Assembly (NCBI RefSeq): GCF_040436345.1
Contig: NC_133230.1
Span: 23,446,197 to 23,510,196, forward strand
Direction: 5' to 3'
Length of the DNA stretch: 64,000 bases
DNA from: Pagrus major
Taxonomy: Eukaryota; Chordata; Actinopteri; Spariformes; Sparidae
The translations under genes were made by a program, and so were the position numbers. Below, piece by piece: positions 15,871 to 29,630 of the stretch. Numbering within the stretch: position 1 is the first letter of the stretch; each line of letters opens with the position of its first letter. The notes under the pieces were generated by a model. That model had not been told where the DNA came from, searched no databases, and saw only the letters and a list, made by a program, of their open reading frames with translations.

Positions 15871-18712
15871 CAAAACAACTGCCATAAAAAACAAATACCA
15901 GGTTTCTGTAACAATTTGTCAGATGTACTGTGGCGTTGTACGCTAACTACATACAAAACTCAGCACGTCTTAACTCTGTCATGATGTCGGTAGAGCCCGC
16001 TGAGCCCGCTTCTGTTGCTAGCTCACCTGGCTCCGGTTCTGGTGCCCATTCCCACCGTCCAAGCAGAGTCAGCTCACAGAGCTAACTTGAAGCTACAATA
16101 TGTAGCAGTTACAGGTTGCTTTCAGGACACTCCGTAAATCACAGAGAGTTGTGGCAGAGCAGCCAAAGGACATCAGAGGGAAAACCAGAAACCATTTTTT
16201 ATGTAAAATACAAACCAGTTTCACCAAAATCAGTGACCAGTGGTGTTGTAACGCGGTACCAAAAAGTTTCTATCCACTACCTGCACTTAGATAATGCAGA
16301 AAGAAGCGACAGGGAGGCAGAGTGGCTGAGACAGAGACATCATTTACCCTATTACAAGTCACTGTAACATTAAAATGATTTTGAAGCTGTTATCTGAAGG
16401 TGAAGAGGCTACATATTGTTGCATTAAACAGTGGAATACTGACAGCCAGACCAAGAAAAACACTGAAAAACTAAAAACATGAAATGAACACAGACAAGTC
16501 ATTCCAGTCATCATGTCTCAAGCCAAGTCACAAGTCATTCATTTCTGAGATCAAGTGGAGTCAACCTGTACGTCATCAAGATGGTGACGCGAGTCGACTC
16601 GAGTCCAAGACAAAATGTCTGGACCGCACGGAAAACTACAGCTGCAAAAACAGATTTTCCACTCTAGAAAGGCTGTGATAACATGTTTACGGGGGCGGAT
16701 CTAGAATTTCTTAATCTATTTGCAATTATGTTGCATTAGAGCATTATGATTTACAACTCACTCGGACACCTCTCACGAGAGACAGAATGATAAAGAAGAG
16801 TAAATCAATAAATGCCACTTACCACAGTTAGGGCTCTTTGGAGACATGCAGAGGGAACATGAAACCACCACGTTAGAGGTTTCTTACTCACAAGAAGAAG
16901 TGCAAAACATGTCCATATGTCTGACTTTGAATGTTCACAGTGAATATACTATTAAACCACATAAAATCTCATATAAAAAGCTTATTCTATTGACATAAGA
17001 TTTAAATTTACCATTAGTATACATGGATGAACAGTGGTCCCTATCCACTTTGGGGCCCTAATCAATATTATTACCCTTCCTGAGGTCATGCACACTCCAG
17101 GAGGAGATGTCAGTTATTATCTTCTGAAGAGAGCGCACACTGATTTTGAGGAACACGCACAAAGTGGAGATTGAGGTCATGTCCTAAGGTGGTGGCCTAT
17201 CGCTTCTCACGATAGTGTTTGCAGAACCCCACAAAACACGCATTTCAGAGCTTGCACCTGCATGCTAATGTGCTCCTAGTCTGAACCCTGACCCTTGACC
17301 TTGGCTCGGTCAGTGCAGGGCTGAAGGTCACCCTGGAAGTGTGTTAAAGAGAAAGTGATTGGCCCACTAATGGAGTCCATCCGCTTCAGAGCAGCAGCCC
17401 TCTCATATTGGGAGGTCAGCTCTCTCCGCGGAGGGGTCACCTCGACCCTCGCTTGGCTGCTGCCAGTGGACGTGAGTGCTTTCGGTCATGTAGGCCACTT
17501 CACCACAAGAGGAAGAGCGTCCATTAAAAAGGCACAAACAATGGCTAATGATTTGGCAGTAAACCACATGCCTTCTTTGGAACCACTATCAATCAACAAA
17601 ATAAAACTGAAACTAATGTTCCATATGTTTCGTAAAAAAGATTATTCCTGGATGATCAAACGACTGAGCTGGTTTGCGGTTTGGGCGTGAACTGCTGCTC
17701 ATCATGTTTCGTGACGCAGGAAAGACAAACACGGTTCAGACTCATCCATCATTGTGCAATGATAAACACCATTCTTTAATCCATTCATCTTTGCCAGCGG
17801 TTGATGTAAAAATTGTTTCTTCTCATCCAAACAGAACATGACTCACACCCACTGGATGCTTTAATCCAATCTGCTGGGAGCAGGACACAGGACTGAACCA
17901 GGCTTGACAAAATTAAAGCTCCAGCCAGAGAGCTGCCTCCTGCTTCATTAGGCCGATCTATCCCTGAGGAATGGCACTTTTGCTGCTCTTAATTTCATTT
18001 CCCTAATCTCTTTTACACTCAAACACATCACAGCTGCCAGCGTCTGGCCGAGGGGTGTTTGGCCCTGAGGAGAAAAAGGCTGTGAGATCGTCTATAGGCT
18101 AACTGAACTCTTTATCTGTTCTAACTTAAAACACCAGACGTATTTCCAAATTGTACAAATGCCACTGCCTCCTTAAAACGGTGGACGTTTTTTTATTTTT
18201 TATTTTTATTATGTTTTTGTTTCAGTTTTACGATGAATGAGGCATGAGAGAAGACTAAAACGTTTGTGAAAAGCATATTTGAGCTGGCGGCGGTATGGAA
18301 GGAGAGGTAGCATTGTGCGCATATGCTTCCTGGTCTGCTTTGCAGGAATGCCAGGAAACATCTGAGTCGACTCAGTTAAGCAGCACAAACCTCTTTCACT
18401 GCAGATGGCTCAGCACGAGCATCAGGTGCAAAGGTCTAAGTGTGTTGTTCAATGTAGTCCCGCTGCACTTTTGCAGATACATCAGCAACTGCCGCAGTTA
18501 TCACACATTTGGAAGCCAGACAAACCTCTTGTGGTGTGAACCTTGCGAAAGCAGAACAATCGGGTGAAGCAGGTGGGGGGTTTTCAGTGGCATCCAGTGC
18601 CAAGTATGGTGCCACAGTGACTTTTGGCAAACCACCTCTCACAGCTGAGGATGTGGCCTGTTTTTCCCTCCAGTAACATTCTGAAGTCCTATTTGTTATT
18701 TAATCAGTTTAC

Positions 18713-18736
18713 TTTTTTTTTTTTTTTTTTTTTTTT
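18713..18736. repeat. T-run
   Basis: Uninterrupted run of about 24 T. It may be the tail of a retroposed sequence on the minus strand, but no flanking element is recognised. Confidence 0.9.
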
Positions 18737-20955
18737 GCTTTTCCTGTAAAACATATCCCAGCTGATCAGATAAATTTGAAGGAGGGAATTATGCTAAGAG
18801 ACACTGAGGGTGTTGATGCCGTGTGCAGTGATCACACTGTGCAGAGGGACAGGTGTCTGTTTTTGTAAAAACAACACACAGTGTTTGCATAGCAGTCTGT
18901 GCTACAGACTGATTGGGCAACTCAACAAAGATGTCTTGCATATAATGCTCTACTTACTTGAATGACATGATGTCATCACATGGAAAAAACAAAATGATTG
19001 CGCAATGTTCACCTCATAAGATCAGCACCAGAACTGTTTTGAAATGTAGACAGCGGCTATGTATGTGCACCAGTGCGTCAACAAACTCTGTGGAAATATA
19101 GAGAGGTGTGGTGTTCCTGTGTAATTCTTTCTTTCCTTAAATTTTTCCATAAAGACTATTCATTTCACTCGAAGGTGAATGCAGTCAAAAAAGGGCAAAA
19201 CGGATGTGTGTCTTGGTGGGATTATGACCTTTAGTGGAAGTAATACAGATGAGGCTCCAGCCCCCCCTGTTGGCAGATACCAGCTGTAACTGGACAACAC
19301 CAAAAACTTAGAGGTTAAAGTTTGATACGTATGACCAAAATTTAACTATGTCCTCGGCTAATAGAGGAACAACATATGACTGGCATCATCCTTTATGATA
19401 AACGCTCTGTCAATGTTTTCTTTACTTTCAATAATTAACTTAACACGGTGTGCCCAACCCTGCAGGGGTTTTCGAGGAGAAGTAAAAAGATCTTGTGAAT
19501 TCTGAATACCTGGACTTTCTCACCTACTACACGACTTTGACATTCGCCTTTAAAGACGGCCTTGACATCACAAGGTCCCTCCGCTCTCAGGTACTCTGAC
19601 TCACTTTTCTTAGCCTGAATCAAAAGGCCCTGGAGGTTTCCTGCCATTTTTCTCTGGAGTGTTTTCTCTCAAAGAACAGGAAAGGCAGCTCTGTTTCCCA
19701 CACACTCGCAGAGCTTCAATATCAATGCCATTTTACGGCACGACCACTACAGCACACAATCAAGCAGCTGCGGAGTCATTGTGAGAGCCTCGGAGGCTTT
19801 GTGCTGGAATATCACACTGAACCAATAATGGTGTTTTGTATTTTTTGAGGGAACATTATGATTGCAGCCTCTATTGGCTTGTATCACTGATTATAAGGTC
19901 AGTTCATGTTCTTTATACAAGATCTGTGATCAGTCTTGAAAATCTTTCATTCAGAGTAAGAAACCACACATATCCTTATCTATCTGGTCACTCCCTTTCT
20001 CTGGAACATTGTGTTATTATCTAGCAACCCAAGCTTCTGCAATGAAATGCCACTTATTCAACACCCTAGCCAAAAGCCAACATTGTATAACAACCCCATC
20101 AACATATCCCTGAAGGCGTCCTTCTCTTGAAAGTGTTGACCACAAACAAGCGCCACAACATATTTTCACTCCAACTCAAATGTTTCCAAAGCATGTAATG
20201 GCAAGTAATGACGCTTTGTGTTTGTTTGGAAAGTTCTCTCCCTTTGAAAAGATTGCGTTCTCATGTTAATCAGCCAATTGCGGCACAGCTTCCTGTTTAG
20301 AAAGATCCTAATCAGGCTCCACGAGAACATATGCTGCTGTGTGGATTGATGTGGAGCCAATTGAAACTAAAATAAGAAGAAAACACAGATGCTTCAAAGG
20401 CCAAAGGGTGAGACGCCTGGTGATATTGTCATCAGTTCCCTGTAACGCATCAGATCAAACATTCAGACATTGAGGGACTGATGTGAATTTGTATCAGGAT
20501 GTGGACTTGTCATAACTTCTAAAGGAAATCTCTTCAGTTCCTGCGACATCTGGGATTTTTTGTGTGATTTCCAGCAAAGGATCAAATGACAAAACAAAAT
20601 GTGTGTCATCACACCTGATCCAGATGGAAATTCACGTCAGGTTTCCCATGGAAATGTATTTACGTGTGTAAAGGTAGCAATCAGCATTCCAGACATGGGT
20701 AGTCATCATCCACATATGATAATGGAAAAAGACATGAGTTCAGACTGGATTGATATATTTAGTCCTTGCCTGACAGAAACCAGTTGACACACCTGTCAGC
20801 TGAGGAAAACCCTGTATGATTAATGGGGAGAACACACCTGTGGGGATGCATTTTATGTGTTGCAGAAAAATAATGAAATATTTCTCATTCTTTGTTTTAT
20901 GTCTATGTTTTATTTACCTCTGCTGTCAGCTGCACGCGACGTGTTTGTTAACATC

Positions 20956-21000
20956 AAAGCAACATTATGTAGAAGTTGGCATTTTGTGCAATTTGGCGCT
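20956..21000 (+). repeat. Short dispersed repeat, copy B
   Basis: AAAGCAACATTATGTAG, then ATTTTGTGCAATTTGGCGC. This matches copy A at 15825 with a few differences. Similar openings occur near 22700 and 36080, too diverged to delimit. Confidence 0.6.
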
Positions 21001-24000
21001 TTGTGTTGAAAGCTATGTAACTACAGAAATCTCATGTGAAATCAAAAAAACTTGTTCCAACTTTGGCAGATATAAATTGTGTCCTATGGTATCGCATTGC
21101 ATGTAGTGAAAAGCTGGTTGAGAAAATGCATTTTCAGGGACTAAAATGTGTGTTGAATCAATCCATTGTATTAATTTAAAGGCATGTTCCCATGACAGTC
21201 ATCAAGCGGATCAAGTGAAAGATACTTGTGTGACTGTTTAAGAGCCGGGCTACTGTATATCCCACGAGGCACAAGGGACAGACCCCCTGTGATGCTCTCT
21301 GGAGGGTAAAGTGGGATTAGTCCGCCGCTCCGGGACCCCTGCCAGGGTTTAATGGAGCAGGAGTAACTAAATTGACGGGGATGCTTGCTGGCCAACAAAA
21401 GCCCAAAAACACTTAGGCTTTACTTAAAAATTGGGACATGCTGACTTACCCTAAGCTGGTTCACATCCAAACGATACAATGCTGGTTATAACATTAATTC
21501 AGATTAACTGCAAATGCACTGATCCAACAAAAAAAGGCAAAGCATGTACATCCTGATTCACACGATTGCAGTGTATTCACAGACGTACTTTATGCTTTCC
21601 TGCAATAACTGGCTACAAGTCAAGAATGTGAACAACAGGGGTCAGATAGGAGGTAGGGCCGGGTGGGGGAGACCCACAGAGGTCTGAATTCCCATGAATC
21701 ACTTGGTGCAGTGACCACAGGGTGCTAGAATTCTAGTTGACCTGGGAAGGGGGCTATATCCTCATGCAAATAACCTGCAGAGATACATGATAACTCTCTC
21801 ATATGATATGCTTGGCGTTGAAGTGATATTGACTTACCATCCACCAAAAAAATGAACTTCCGTGGCCTGGTGTAATTTCCGAAAACTTCTGAAAACACAA
21901 CAAGGTTGTGAATAGCACAAGAAGGGGTGTTTATATGAACTCTTGACTCTTTTACAGCCACATTTGAAGGCAGTAGCTCGCCTCAGACCAAAATACGGTT
22001 AGCTCATCAACAAATGGATGGATTTGTATTATTTCTGATACGTTTATAGTCATCAGAGGATAAATCCTCATGACTCTGGTGATTCCCTGACTTTTCCTGT
22101 AGCATCTTAATAAAGTTATTATTGTGTGTTTTTAAAATGTCTTAACAACTATCAGTTGTTTTTTTCATTGAATTCAGTATATACACATTTATGCTCCCCT
22201 CAGGATGTTTTGTAGCAGTCATTGAATACATCATCAGGTAAATTTTTATATTTGTCACAATACCCATGAAGAATGACTTTTTATTTTGATAGCATGCTAT
22301 GTAATTGAACTACAAGAATGTGAGTTAGTTGCCTGTTTAATGTAATATCTAGCCGCAGAACACGCCAAATGCGTCAATAAAGGGGTTTAAACCTTAACTC
22401 TATGCCCCAAGGTCAAGCCATCAAGGAGCAAAAAACATGTTAATCCACCACAGTCTATGTTTTGTGTCAAATTCAGACAAGCAGGTCAGCACCTTTGACA
22501 CCAAGCTGCAAACACCATCACAGAGATTATGACCAATATATGTATGGAAAGTGACGTGTCCCAGCCGTGACCCTAAAGTCACACCTAGGAACTAAAGAAG
22601 GAGAGGGCAAGGGTTTCCATTATGTTAGGTCCCAGTGATGGAGGCACCCATCCTCCTCTAATCCCCACCACTTAAGAGCCTTGGCGATATCTACTTAAAG
22701 AGACATTATGCAGGAAATGTTATGCAAATGGCTTGTTTATCACTTCATCTCCGTGTCAGCCACTTGTTTTTTGTGGCCAGTCTGCAGCGTGCCACGCTTA
22801 TCTCTGGCTTAGGGAGCAGCATAATCTTTTAACACCTAACTGGCAGATATCTCTATTGTTGTCAGATTTGATATGCGACACGAACCCGAGTCAGTCTCTG
22901 TGTTTTCTTTTCAACAACCGGAGCAGTACTTCAGGGCCACGTAAGGGGCATTTGAGTTCATCTTATAGTATACATTTGCATGAATTCACAGGAGTCATTG
23001 AGTCAACAGAAGTGGGATGAATTTTGAAGTGTGCTGTGCGCATACTGGGGGCTCTCTCTAAGCTGCACACATTGAGACACCCTTACTAAGCAGATTACCT
23101 CCACAAATCTATGTCAGGATACATTTCTGCATGTCTAGTCATGCAAACAGAGAGAGAGCGTGAGAATGCAGACACAAAGCATGTTTACAGTATCAGATAT
23201 GCATCCAAACTGACTACCTCTCAGCTACTGCTAAAAGACATCAGTGCGCTGCTGACATCTGCTGCACAACTTAAGGTACATCGCAAAAAAAAACCTGCAA
23301 ACACACAGTGCCTGTATTTGCATTTGTTGCATTAAAGAGCAGCTCACTGGTCGACCTGTGATGATAAAAGTGGCCGTTAACAGGAAAACGAATCTTTGGA
23401 TGTGGAGATATTTAAAGACCGTTTCCTGTGTTTGACGTTTACCTTGGATTAAGGAACAGCATTGTGACTCACAGCTGCCAGAGGTGCAGCATGGGAGCCG
23501 AGCTGGCAACATGACGTGTGTCAGTGGGGTGGGGGGGTGGGGACCAGATGTTGTCGTCCGACCATGGGGAATAAACTCTATCAGTCACACTGCAGGTGGT
23601 GGGAAAAAGGGGGAGAGAAAGGGAGAAGAGAACGAGTGAGCGAGAAACAACGGCAAACAGGAAGCAGAGACCTTACAACACAATGCTTGCAGAGTTTCCT
23701 GCAGGCTCAGACAGATAAGGAACAACACTTTGTTTAAAGCTGTATTTTCACCCCCAAACGTTTCCCGATCTCTAAAACCACATCTTACAATGCTGGTGCA
23801 ATTCTTCTGCACTACAGCTGTGATAATGTGCTGCAGAAAATGTGGATTTTGAGTTCTTGAAACTCAAAAATGAGGTGAAACCCTTACGTCTCAAGACAAA
23901 TTAACCTGCAAGTGAGTCTGATTAAATTAAAAAACAGCAATTATCATTACAACCACTGCTATTCTTGCCATTATGACACTATAGGCCTGCGTCATGAGGT

Positions 24001-24639
24001 CAGGGGCCAGACACAAGAATAGCTGTGTGATGAGGATCTGAAGGCTCGCTCATAAACATCGTCACCTGCACATTTCCTGTCTTCACAAAATCATACATCC
24101 TACAGCTGTGCACCAGATGCACTTCAATGCAAAAGATGAAAAAAAAATACAAGGTCGAGGTGTTGGTATTTCGGTCAGTGTAGGTATTTTGGTGTCTTTT
24201 GATGTTGAGCAGAGAGTGGGCGTCCAAGTCTCAGGTCTATCTTCAGCACGGCGATGATAATTTGGTGATTTCATGCGCACATACAAATCAAATGCACGGT
24301 GGATATTTGGAGCATCAAGAAAATAACGTCGATCAATGCAAATAAAAAGGGTGAATAGACATTCTTCAGAAAGTAGTCACGTTAAAAACCTGGATGTGAC
24401 GTACACAAGTCCTTTTTTTCCATTTTCTGCTACTTTATACTTTTTCTCCACTACAAGTCAGAGGCAGATGTTGTACTTTTTACTACACTAAATGAGTTCT
24501 GTGGCTCAGGCAACACTTGAAGACACCTTGGCCTGCTCAGTCGTCCTCCTGAATGCACATATATTTTATATAATCTACTCGTATCAGATATTTTGTCATC
24601 TGAGATATCTGTTTACTCTGTTATTTTGCTCTATTGCAT

Positions 24640-24742
24640 GCCTAACTGGAAGAGAGATCTTGGCTCTGTGGCTCTTCCTGAGGTGTCTTCCATTGTCTAT
24701 CCATGATTATCAGCTATATAAATAAAATTGACTTGACTTGAC
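24640..24742 (+). repeat. Possible non-LTR retroposon 3' tail
   Basis: The stretch ends in AATAAAATTGACTTGACTTG, a short-repeat tail of the kind found at the 3' ends of fish LINE-derived sequences. No reverse-transcriptase frame is found upstream, so at most a short 5'-truncated copy is present. Confidence 0.35.
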
Positions 24743-25959
24743 TAGTCACTGGTTATTTCACAGATTTAGTCTAACAATTCAAAATACCAAATAAATAAGA
24801 AATAAATCATCGTGTAAAATTGTAGATTAAGGAAAAACCTATTAATCCTCAAAGGGATGTACACATGCAGATAAACTATTTAAAGTAGTGAAACCACCTT
24901 TGACATTAATTTATTTTAATGTTAACCTGGGGGTGTTAATTTTCAGTAAATATGAACCCAGTCACCCTGAAAGAGACAGGATGAAACATGGAACATGAAG
25001 TTTCTGCTATAAACTGTAGCTGGTGACAGTCTAACAATGCCACCTCAGCTGTGGCCTTTGCCCCTTTCACATGGGAGAATAAAGCTGCCTGTGAGCGCTT
25101 TCACAAAATTTAATTTATAGACTGAACAACAGGAAAAGGTGGCAAACAAGTCGGGGGAAAATTAAAAAACTTATCTGGAAAGAAAAAGTTGCCGTGCTGA
25201 CAATTGAGCGAATGAATGATTGAAACCAAAAGCACAGAGGCCACTGTGCAGTATACATGCATACGTTCATTATGTGTCTGACTAACCGAGAATACTCCAC
25301 ATCTTGTTGCACGTAGACAGGTTGGGAGAGGAAACGTGTCATGTCACAAAGAGGAAAGTGAGAAGCAGCATCTGGATGAAACACCAAGGGGAGACTCCAA
25401 CATGTAAAATCTGATCCTGGAGCAACACCTCCCTCTAGGGACCAACTATGGCATTACATACAATTATTGGTAAATTCAGGATCTGAACTGTGAGGCGCAG
25501 AAGCATTTTTTAACATGGTACAGTGGCTTGAAAATAATATTGTCTAATGTAATATATTACACAAAATACATTTTTAAGAATATTTTTGCATTATAATAAT
25601 TAATCTATTACAGTAGGAGTTGTCTACCCGAGACTATAAATGATAGATGGTACTTTATATAGTCACTGTACCTTCTTTCTCATTATCAGTCAGCGGATCT
25701 TTACCAGTGGCCAGGCTCCTCTTTGTGGGAGTGACTATGTTAATCTACATCAAATGGAAACAGTCAAAGTGTTGGCGGATCCTCTGATTGGCTGCCTTTG
25801 TTCTTTCAAATCGAGGTGTCCTCTCCCCTTTATTGGCCCCAACTGACCTCCCTGTGGGAGAGGACATCTTTTACAGTAATGCTGCTGTTGCTGCTGCTGC
25901 TGCATGGACTTTGGAGCTGCTGGCATAATGATGGAGTCATAATCTGAGGAAAGACAAAG

Positions 25960-26793
25960 ATGGCACAGGCCTGTCAGAGACATGACAAAGCACACAGGCT
26001 GAGGGAGGAGGTGAGCTGCATGCTGGTCGGTGATGGAGCTGTAGGGAAGACCAGCATGATCATCAGCTACATCTTCAATGGATACAACAGCGAGTACAGA
26101 CAAACAGCTTTTGATGTTTTCACCGGTGAGTGCAGGTTCTTCTTTTAAAAGGTGACTGACTGCTTGACAGAGCAATGAAAACTTATTTCTACTTGACTTT
26201 CAGGTTTGGTTCATGTGAATGGAGTTCCAACTCGTATCAAGCTGATAGACACTGCAGGACAGGTAGAGATTCTACACCACCATCATTATAATTTCTGTAG
26301 TTGGTCTTTCCCTTCTCATCTCTCTTTACGTCTGATCTGACAGGAGGAGTTTGGCCATCTCCGCTCACTCTGCTATGCCCACGTGGATGTCTTCATCCTC
26401 TGCTTCAGCCTGGTCAACCCAGTCTCCTTCGAGAACATCACCTCCAAATGGATCCCACAGATCCGTGCTGGGAACCAGACCTCTCCCATCGTTCTGGTCG
26501 GGACTCAGTCAGACCTTCCCCACAACGTGGACGTCCTTATCCATCTGGACCAGCAGAGAACCAAACCAGTGCACTTCAGCCGGGCCAGGAGGCTGGCACA
26601 CAGGATCAGAGCTCATGGCTATATGGAGTGTTCAGCTCTGACACAGCACAACCTCAAAGATGTGTTTGACCGGGCTATATTTGCTGCCATCAAGCACAAA
26701 CACGCCGGCACTAACTCTAAAAAGCTAAGCTTGCTTAAGCGTTTGAAGACTTTTTGTGATTGTGGATGGAGGAAAATCATCAGGTTCATCTGA
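25960..26793 (+). CDS. rhov: RhoV-like atypical Rho GTPase
   Basis: Atypical Rho-family GTPase of the RhoU/RhoV (Wrch/Chp) group, acting at membranes on PAK-type effectors; RhoV is needed for neural crest formation. Exons 25960-26125, 26204-26262 and 26344-26793 (GT-AG, phases match) give 224 aa. Visible motifs: P-loop GDGAVGKTS, switch [10 protein letters not shown] with the conserved Thr, switch II DTAGQEEF keeping the Gln-61 equivalent, TQSD as the base-specificity motif (TQAD in human RHOV) and ECSALTQ. RHOV-typical stretches are LRSLCY, LIHLDQ and [13 protein letters not shown]. The tail ends [12 protein letters not shown], whereas human RHOV ends with a palmitoylated CFV; the terminal Cys is absent here but two Cys remain upstream. 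The start is the first ATG before the G domain. Position near dll4/chac1 matches human 15q15. A RhoU-related or lineage-specific paralogue is the alternative. Confidence 0.85.
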
Positions 26794-27076
26794 TGTGGAG
26801 TTAAAAGATGGATTGATTGTACTCAGCCTGGTGGACACAGTCTATTTAGGAATTTTTATGACAAATTATGCATTTTTATTGTGCAAATGCACTAAAACAA
26901 CATCATTTAACATGACTGAAAACCTGTGCCGATTTCCATCCTGTAACATGTGACAATCTTTATCCAAACTTCAGCATAAGAAGGCTACATTCTGCTCTTT
27001 TTTATCTTCTCCTTCCTTGGTTTCATTGTTTTATTTGTTGTTCATATTTGTATGTGTGTGTGTGTTGAGGTTTTGT

Positions 27077-27082
27077 AATAAA
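27077..27082 (+). terminator. rhov: Poly(A) signal of rhov
   Basis: AATAAA 284 bp downstream of the rhov-like stop codon, preceded by a TG-rich stretch. Probably the 3' end of that transcript. Confidence 0.55.
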
Positions 27083-28600
27083 TGCACTACGGTGAAACAT
27101 ATTTAATCGCCAGTTGCTTTGTTTTCTTTAAATCAGTACTTTAATGCAAAAATCTGGAGAGACATACAGTGTAGATCCTACAGTGGAAGGTACTGTCAGT
27201 GGAGAAATGGAGGGAAAACACAAAGTACCATTGGGGACAAATGGTCACCTGCTGATGCTTTGAAGTGCTACTTTACAAGACAAAAGCCATTTAAATCCAC
27301 CCTGTGTTTGAAAGCCTGTGCTGAGGCATGTGTCTAACAATTAACTTCAAAACAGCCACCCACATGGCATTTTCTTCAGTAAAATCATGATCAAAAAAAG
27401 TTTATTTAAGGGTTTGCCATAAATGATTGTCATATCAAAAGAAACCATTTTGAAAGCTGCTTTGAAATGGTTTACCAACTCAGACCATGATCTTATTATT
27501 TTACATTTTCTGTTTCTTAGGGGAGCGCAAAAAAAAAACTATCCTATCAATACAAGGGCTTAGTTTTATGTTGAAAAGAGGTGGGGGCATAAGGGCTAAG
27601 ATAATGTCACAGTAACCTTTAGTCCGTACAGGAAACATGTCACAAGTTATGTTTTAAAATTAGGAGGGTTTTTGAAATGATACAATTCAAGGACTTCTCA
27701 AGCACTTTTCATGGGCAAGTTATTTCAAAATTAGGGGCCAGTAGTTAGACAAAGTTCATACGGCTGGAAATCCTTGAAAACGCTTCCATTTGGTTTGGAA
27801 TTTTGAATGATTGAAAAGTGCTTGGATTTTGGATAAAGTGCTTGAAAGTACTTGGAATTGTAACTCCATTTCTTTCAAAGTTAAAAGCTCTATATTGGCT
27901 CAGCTCAAGACTGGTGACACATTTTGAAACATGAAACTATGTCACCCTGCTGTAGAATACTATCACAAAACATATCTGATTTAATGTGCTGAAGTGAAAT
28001 CGTTGTTTTGAGTGTGCATACTGTATCTAAATATGTAATTCACAGCAGCTGCAAGGTGCCAGACAACCTGAAAATGTAAAAAGCCTTTATGGACGTTCAC
28101 ATATACCAGTCTACCAGCCTACAGTACTCAAGGGTGGGGGGTCAAGGGTTTTTAAAAGCTATTTTTTGCATGTTTAACTTATTATAATTTTTTAAATGAT
28201 GGGGACAAAATGGTCATTTCAAAAAGTGGTGGAGACATCCCCAGTGTCCCTAATGAAATTTACTGCATTTTCTGCAAAGTAATCTTATATATGTTGCTGT
28301 GCTTCATGCTTACTGTCCTAATAAGTGATGGTATTTTAAAGTGCTTCAGGGTAAATGTCCAAGAGGTTATACTGGTTTGAGTTCCTAACCTGCCTATAGG
28401 AAGGACTGGATGTGAAAAAATGTAGGCCACACCTCCCCTCCTTTAATAATCATTCACATGCGATCTTTAGTTTTTATAGCTGTAATCTTCCAAAAGTTAA
28501 ATGTATAAACATATACTAAAAAAGCCACAATTCAGTGAGCACATGAAAACATTTTGGAAAGCTGCACAGGAATCGTACACTCGGCCTGGGCGCCTCCGCC
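27083..28600. other. Intergenic region rhov-zfyve1
   Basis: 1.5 kb of AT-rich sequence. No ORF with recognisable similarity and no clear transposon ends are seen. It leads into the zfyve1 promoter. Confidence 0.55.
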
Positions 28601-28607
28601 TTGCACA

Positions 28608-28627
28608 ACTACGTTTCCCATCATGCA
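28608..28627 (+). promoter_or_regulatory. zfyve1: ZNF143/Staf-like site in zfyve1 promoter
   Basis: ACTACGTTTCCCATCATGCA closely resembles the Staf/ZNF143 binding sequence (ACTACAATTCCCAGAATGCA type), common in TATA-less promoters. It lies about 1 kb upstream of the zfyve1 start codon in a region where GC content rises (28580-29100). A non-coding first exon of zfyve1 probably begins between here and about 29000. Confidence 0.5.
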
Positions 28628-29630
28628 ACCGCACTTTACCCTACTCTGACCCTGTGACTGAAAATAAGCTGATCAGCTGATCTGACCTGGCAACAAAATA
28701 ACGTAGCTAGAGAAATCTGCCAGGGAGGGGGCTGCTGAAGAACAAAACAATGACACTGCTCGGAAGGATTTAGACACAGTAACACTTTTTAAAGACTTTG
28801 TAACGCCGTCGCGCGGATTTTCCTCCCGTCGTAAAGTAAAGAAATAGTCCGCGGATATCCGAGCTTTGGACATCGGCTGGCTGTTGTTTTTGTTGATATG
28901 TTGTTACAGCTCAGTTGACAGACAGGAGGCTAGCTGCTTGTTAGGACGTGCTATGTACTATTAGGACCCGCTGGCTCGCTTATTGCAGTTGTTCTGTAGG
29001 AAAAGTTGAAACTGTCCGTCGAAGCCGAGCAGCTGTGAAGTGCGTTTTGCGGCTTTGTTGCCAAATTATCCACCGAGTTTGCCTGCGAGCTACTGAGAGG
29101 GTCGTTATTGCCAGCTAGCCTGTTGTTAGCATCAACATTTGCACATTCATCTTATTCAGGGAGAGTTCATTGTCTCGGTTGGTACAAGCTACCTGCATAT
29201 GCTATCCTGTGTTATTTTAGTGTTGCTCTCTGGCACTTGGATATATTTTATGTAACGCTGAGGCTACGTGCTAACTTTAATACATGAGCAAGCTAAGTGT
29301 TGGTGGCACAAAGATATCAGGTGTTCCTCGAGGAGACGGCTGTTTCTGCTTCATTGCCTCACTGTTTAGTTGCACTAGATGATATTATTAAAACCGTTTT
29401 TAAGTGTTTGAAATCCATACTGCCAGAGTTAACTTGATATATTTTATTGTATACAGTCAGTGGGATACTATGCAGCTGTTCTAAGTTGATGTAATTGTTG
29501 TTTTTGGTCATTTCAGCTGTCAGTATCACTGCATGTTGTGCATTTGTCATTAACTGCTATTGTCAATTGCTGGTGCTGTTGTCAAAGGTGATCCAATAAG
29601 CACTGCTCTGTATTTATCTTGTACGAAACG

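Larger units (their letters stand above)
13000..25640. other. Gene desert between chac1 and rhov
   Basis: 12.6 kb without any ORF that resembles a known protein and without recognisable exons. It holds nested MITEs (13748-14565), a stretch with many scattered AAGTC words (about 15520-15630 and 16490-16620), two copies of a short dispersed repeat (15825 and 20956), a T-run (18713-18736), a possible retroposon tail near 24720, and a cluster of nuclear-receptor half-sites (17289-17330). Some unique AT/homeodomain-like stretches (for example about 17940-18080) could be conserved enhancers, but this cannot be shown from one sequence. Confidence 0.6.
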
